Part shown: one piece after another, positions 62,519-64,000 of the stretch
Layout of the letters: each line of letters begins with the position of its first letter
Numbering within the stretch: position 1 is the stretch's first letter
Source of the DNA: Paenibacillus harenae
GTDB taxonomy: Bacteria > Bacillota > Bacilli > Paenibacillales > Paenibacillaceae
DNA length: 64,000 nucleotides
Assembly (NCBI RefSeq): GCF_030812415.1
Contig: NZ_JAUSST010000009.1
Span: forward strand, 62,001 to 126,000
Direction: 5' to 3'
Made by a program: the position numbers and the translations under genes
The notes under the pieces: generated by a model
Database searches by the model: none
Seen by the model: the letters and a program-made list of their open reading frames with translations, nothing else
What the model was told of the DNA's origin: nothing

Positions 62519-64000
62519 ATGACAAACGATATGAAAAAAATTCAAATTTTCGATACGACATTAAGAGACGGCGAGCAATCGCCAGGTGCATCCTTAGCGC
62601 CAGAACGCAAAATCATTATCGCCAGACAACTGGCGAAGCTGGGCATCGACGTCCTCGAGCCGGGTTTCCCCGTGTCCAGCCCCGGTGAATTCGCTGCGGT
62701 ACAGCAAATATCGAGGGAGCTGCAAACGGTGGAGATCGCCGGCTTCGCCCGCGCGGTCAAGGCAGACATTGACGCCGCCGTTAAGGCGACGCAGGATGCG
62801 GCGCGCAGAAGACTGCATCTGTTCATCTCCTCCTCGGATATCCATCTGAACCACCAGCTGCGCAAATCACGCGACGAGGTTGTGCAGATTGCCCGCAAAA
62901 TGGTCGCCTACGGCAAGCAATTCGTAGACGAGATCGAGTTCTCGGCCATGGATTCAACGCGTTCCGGCCGCGACTTCGTCATTCAGCTGGTAGAAGCGGT
63001 TATTGCCGAAGGCGCGACGATCATCAACCTGCCGGATACATTAGGTTATGCGATGCCGGATGAAGTGACGGAACTGTTCCAAGCGGTTCGCAAGCAAGCC
63101 AGAGGCGGGGAGACCGTTAGGTACAGCGCGCATAATCATAATGACCTGGGGCTTGCTGTTGCCAACAGCATAGCGGCTATCAAGGGCGGAGCAACGCAAA
63201 TCGAGGTAACCGTCAACGGCATTGGCGAGCGTGCGGGCAATTGCTCGCTGGAGGAATTAGTCATGGCGATCGAGACGCGCGAGGACGCGCTGCAGGCGGA
63301 AACGAACATTCAGGTGAAAGAGATCTACCAAACATCCCGTCTGATCAGCCGGGCGATGAACTTCCCGATCGCCTATAACAAACCGATTGTAGGACGCAAT
63401 GCGTTCCAGCATGAATCGGGCATCCATCAAGACGGTTTGCTTAAGAACCGCAGCACGTATGAAATCATGGATCCTGAAGCGATGGGAATATCCCACAACA
63501 TGATCATACTCGGCAAGCACTCCGGCCGTCATGCCATTAAGCATCGCTTATCCGAATACAGCATCGTGTTAACCGATGAGCAGCTTCAAGACGTATACGA
63601 CCGATTCAAGGAAAGGGCCGATGAGCAGAAGATCGTTACGGACGACGAGCTGATTCGCATTGCCGGCGATTTGACGCAGACGCAGCCTGATCCGTACGTG
63701 CTGGTCGATCTGCAAGTACATTCGGGCACGCAACGTTCGCGTACGGCTACGGTTACGATCCGGGAGAATGAAGGAGGCGAGGAGAACGCTTATATAGCGA
63801 TTGGCGCAGGACCGGTCGAGGCGGTTATTCATGCGATTCAACAGGCCATTCCGGTTGCCGCCGAATTCGAGGATTTGGAGCTGCATTCGATATCCACAGG
63901 CGAGGATGCCCACGGAGAAGCGGTCGTGTCGATTATCCATGAGGGGCAGCGATTCCGCGGCACGTCGATTCACAAAGACATTATATTGGCAGCGGCCCAG
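62519..64000 (+). CDS. leuA: 2-isopropylmalate synthase (3' truncated by the window)
   Basis: 494 codons are visible and the frame is open at the window end; the enzyme is normally about 510-520 residues, so little is missing. DTTLRDGEQSPGASL is the HMGL-like signature; the metal/HxH motif is SAHNHNDLG; NGIGERAGNCSLEE and HESGIHQDG follow, then the leucine-binding regulatory domain. It condenses acetyl-CoA with 2-oxoisovalerate, committing carbon to leucine, and is normally inhibited by leucine. Start at an ATG 10 bases after AGGAGGT. Controlled by the two T-boxes upstream. Confidence 0.97.
   Translation, partial: MTNDMKKIQIFDTTLRDGEQSPGASLAPERKIIIARQLAKLGIDVLEPGFPVSSPGEFAAVQQISRELQTVEIAGFARAVKADIDAAVKATQDAARRRLHLFISSSDIHLNHQLRKSRDEVVQIARKMVAYGKQFVDEIEFSAMDSTRSGRDFVIQLVEAVIAEGATIINLPDTLGYAMPDEVTELFQAVRKQARGGETVRYSAHNHNDLGLAVANSIAAIKGGATQIEVTVNGIGERAGNCSLEELVMAIETREDALQAETNIQVKEIYQTSRLISRAMNFPIAYNKPIVGRNAFQHESGIHQDGLLKNRSTYEIMDPEAMGISHNMIILGKHSGRHAIKHRLSEYSIVLTDEQLQDVYDRFKERADEQKIVTDDELIRIAGDLTQTQPDPYVLVDLQVHSGTQRSRTATVTIRENEGGEENAYIAIGAGPVEAVIHAIQQAIPVAAEFEDLELHSISTGEDAHGEAVVSIIHEGQRFRGTSIHKDIILAAAQ

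Overview
The window reads as a chromosomal segment of an endospore-forming, Gram-positive member of the Paenibacillaceae (Paenibacillus or Cohnella type). The evidence is a GerA/GerC/GerB germinant-receptor operon, a YyaC-type spore protease, an S-layer-anchored (SLH) surface enzyme, AraC/YesM/YesN-style carbohydrate regulators, T-box leader RNAs, strong AGGAGG-type ribosome-binding sites and moderate-to-high G+C. I saw no rRNA, tRNA, CRISPR array, prophage or intact insertion sequence. The first gene lacks its 5' end and the last (leuA) lacks its 3' end because the window cuts them.

Layout. 1-8.7 kb: SLH-anchored lamin-tail/metallophosphoesterase protein, then the spore germination operon gerA-gerC-gerB. 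8.7-11.5 kb: a decayed alpha/beta-hydrolase, a YlbL-type PDZ/Lon-like protease, a methyltransferase and a chimeric gene remnant. 11.5-13.5 kb: YtrA-like GntR repressor with ABC ATPase and membrane partner, behind a clear promoter and palindromic operator. 13.6-19.9 kb: an AddB-like/AddA-like helicase-nuclease pair. 19.9-23.3 kb: a more A+T-rich patch with a 7TM sensor kinase convergent to a small NHLP-leader peptide gene and a class I isoprenoid-synthase-like (ComQ-like) gene. 23.6-25.3 kb: papain-like protein and a Gfo/Idh/MocA oxidoreductase. 25.6-34.1 kb: a sugar-sensing and uptake block, with a membrane-anchored binding protein, YesM-type kinase and YesN-type regulator followed by a ChvE-GguA-GguB sugar ABC transporter. 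34.1-44.5 kb: mostly single genes (YiaA-like, LapA, TRM11-like methylase, lipases, hemolysin III, a second Gfo/Idh/MocA, CorA-like, YflT-like, FAD oxidase). 43.6-48.6 kb: AraC regulator divergent from galK-galE-galT. 48.8-57.7 kb: small and housekeeping genes, including YyaC, two-gene c-di-GMP block (GGDEF, HD-GYP) and YitT. 57.7-61.7 kb: the conserved thiL-tsaE-tsaB-rimI-tsaD operon (t6A tRNA modification). 61.7-64 kb: a consensus promoter, two tandem leucine-type T-box leaders and leuA.

Most interesting point. The pair at 21.9-23.3 kb couples an NHLP-type RiPP leader, whose short C-terminal tail ends in Tyr-Pro-Thr-Trp-Asp, to an enzyme with two DDxxD motifs like prenyl synthases. This resembles the Bacillus ComX (prenylated Trp pheromone)/ComQ (prenyltransferase) logic but uses a different leader family. 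It has an excellent Spo0A-box match upstream and a convergent sensor kinase that could be a receptor. The functional link is inference; the motifs are directly visible. I cannot tell from the sequence alone whether this has been described.

Limits: all assignments are from reading translations and motifs by eye, with no database search. Start codons were chosen from ribosome-binding-site placement and are flagged where ambiguous.
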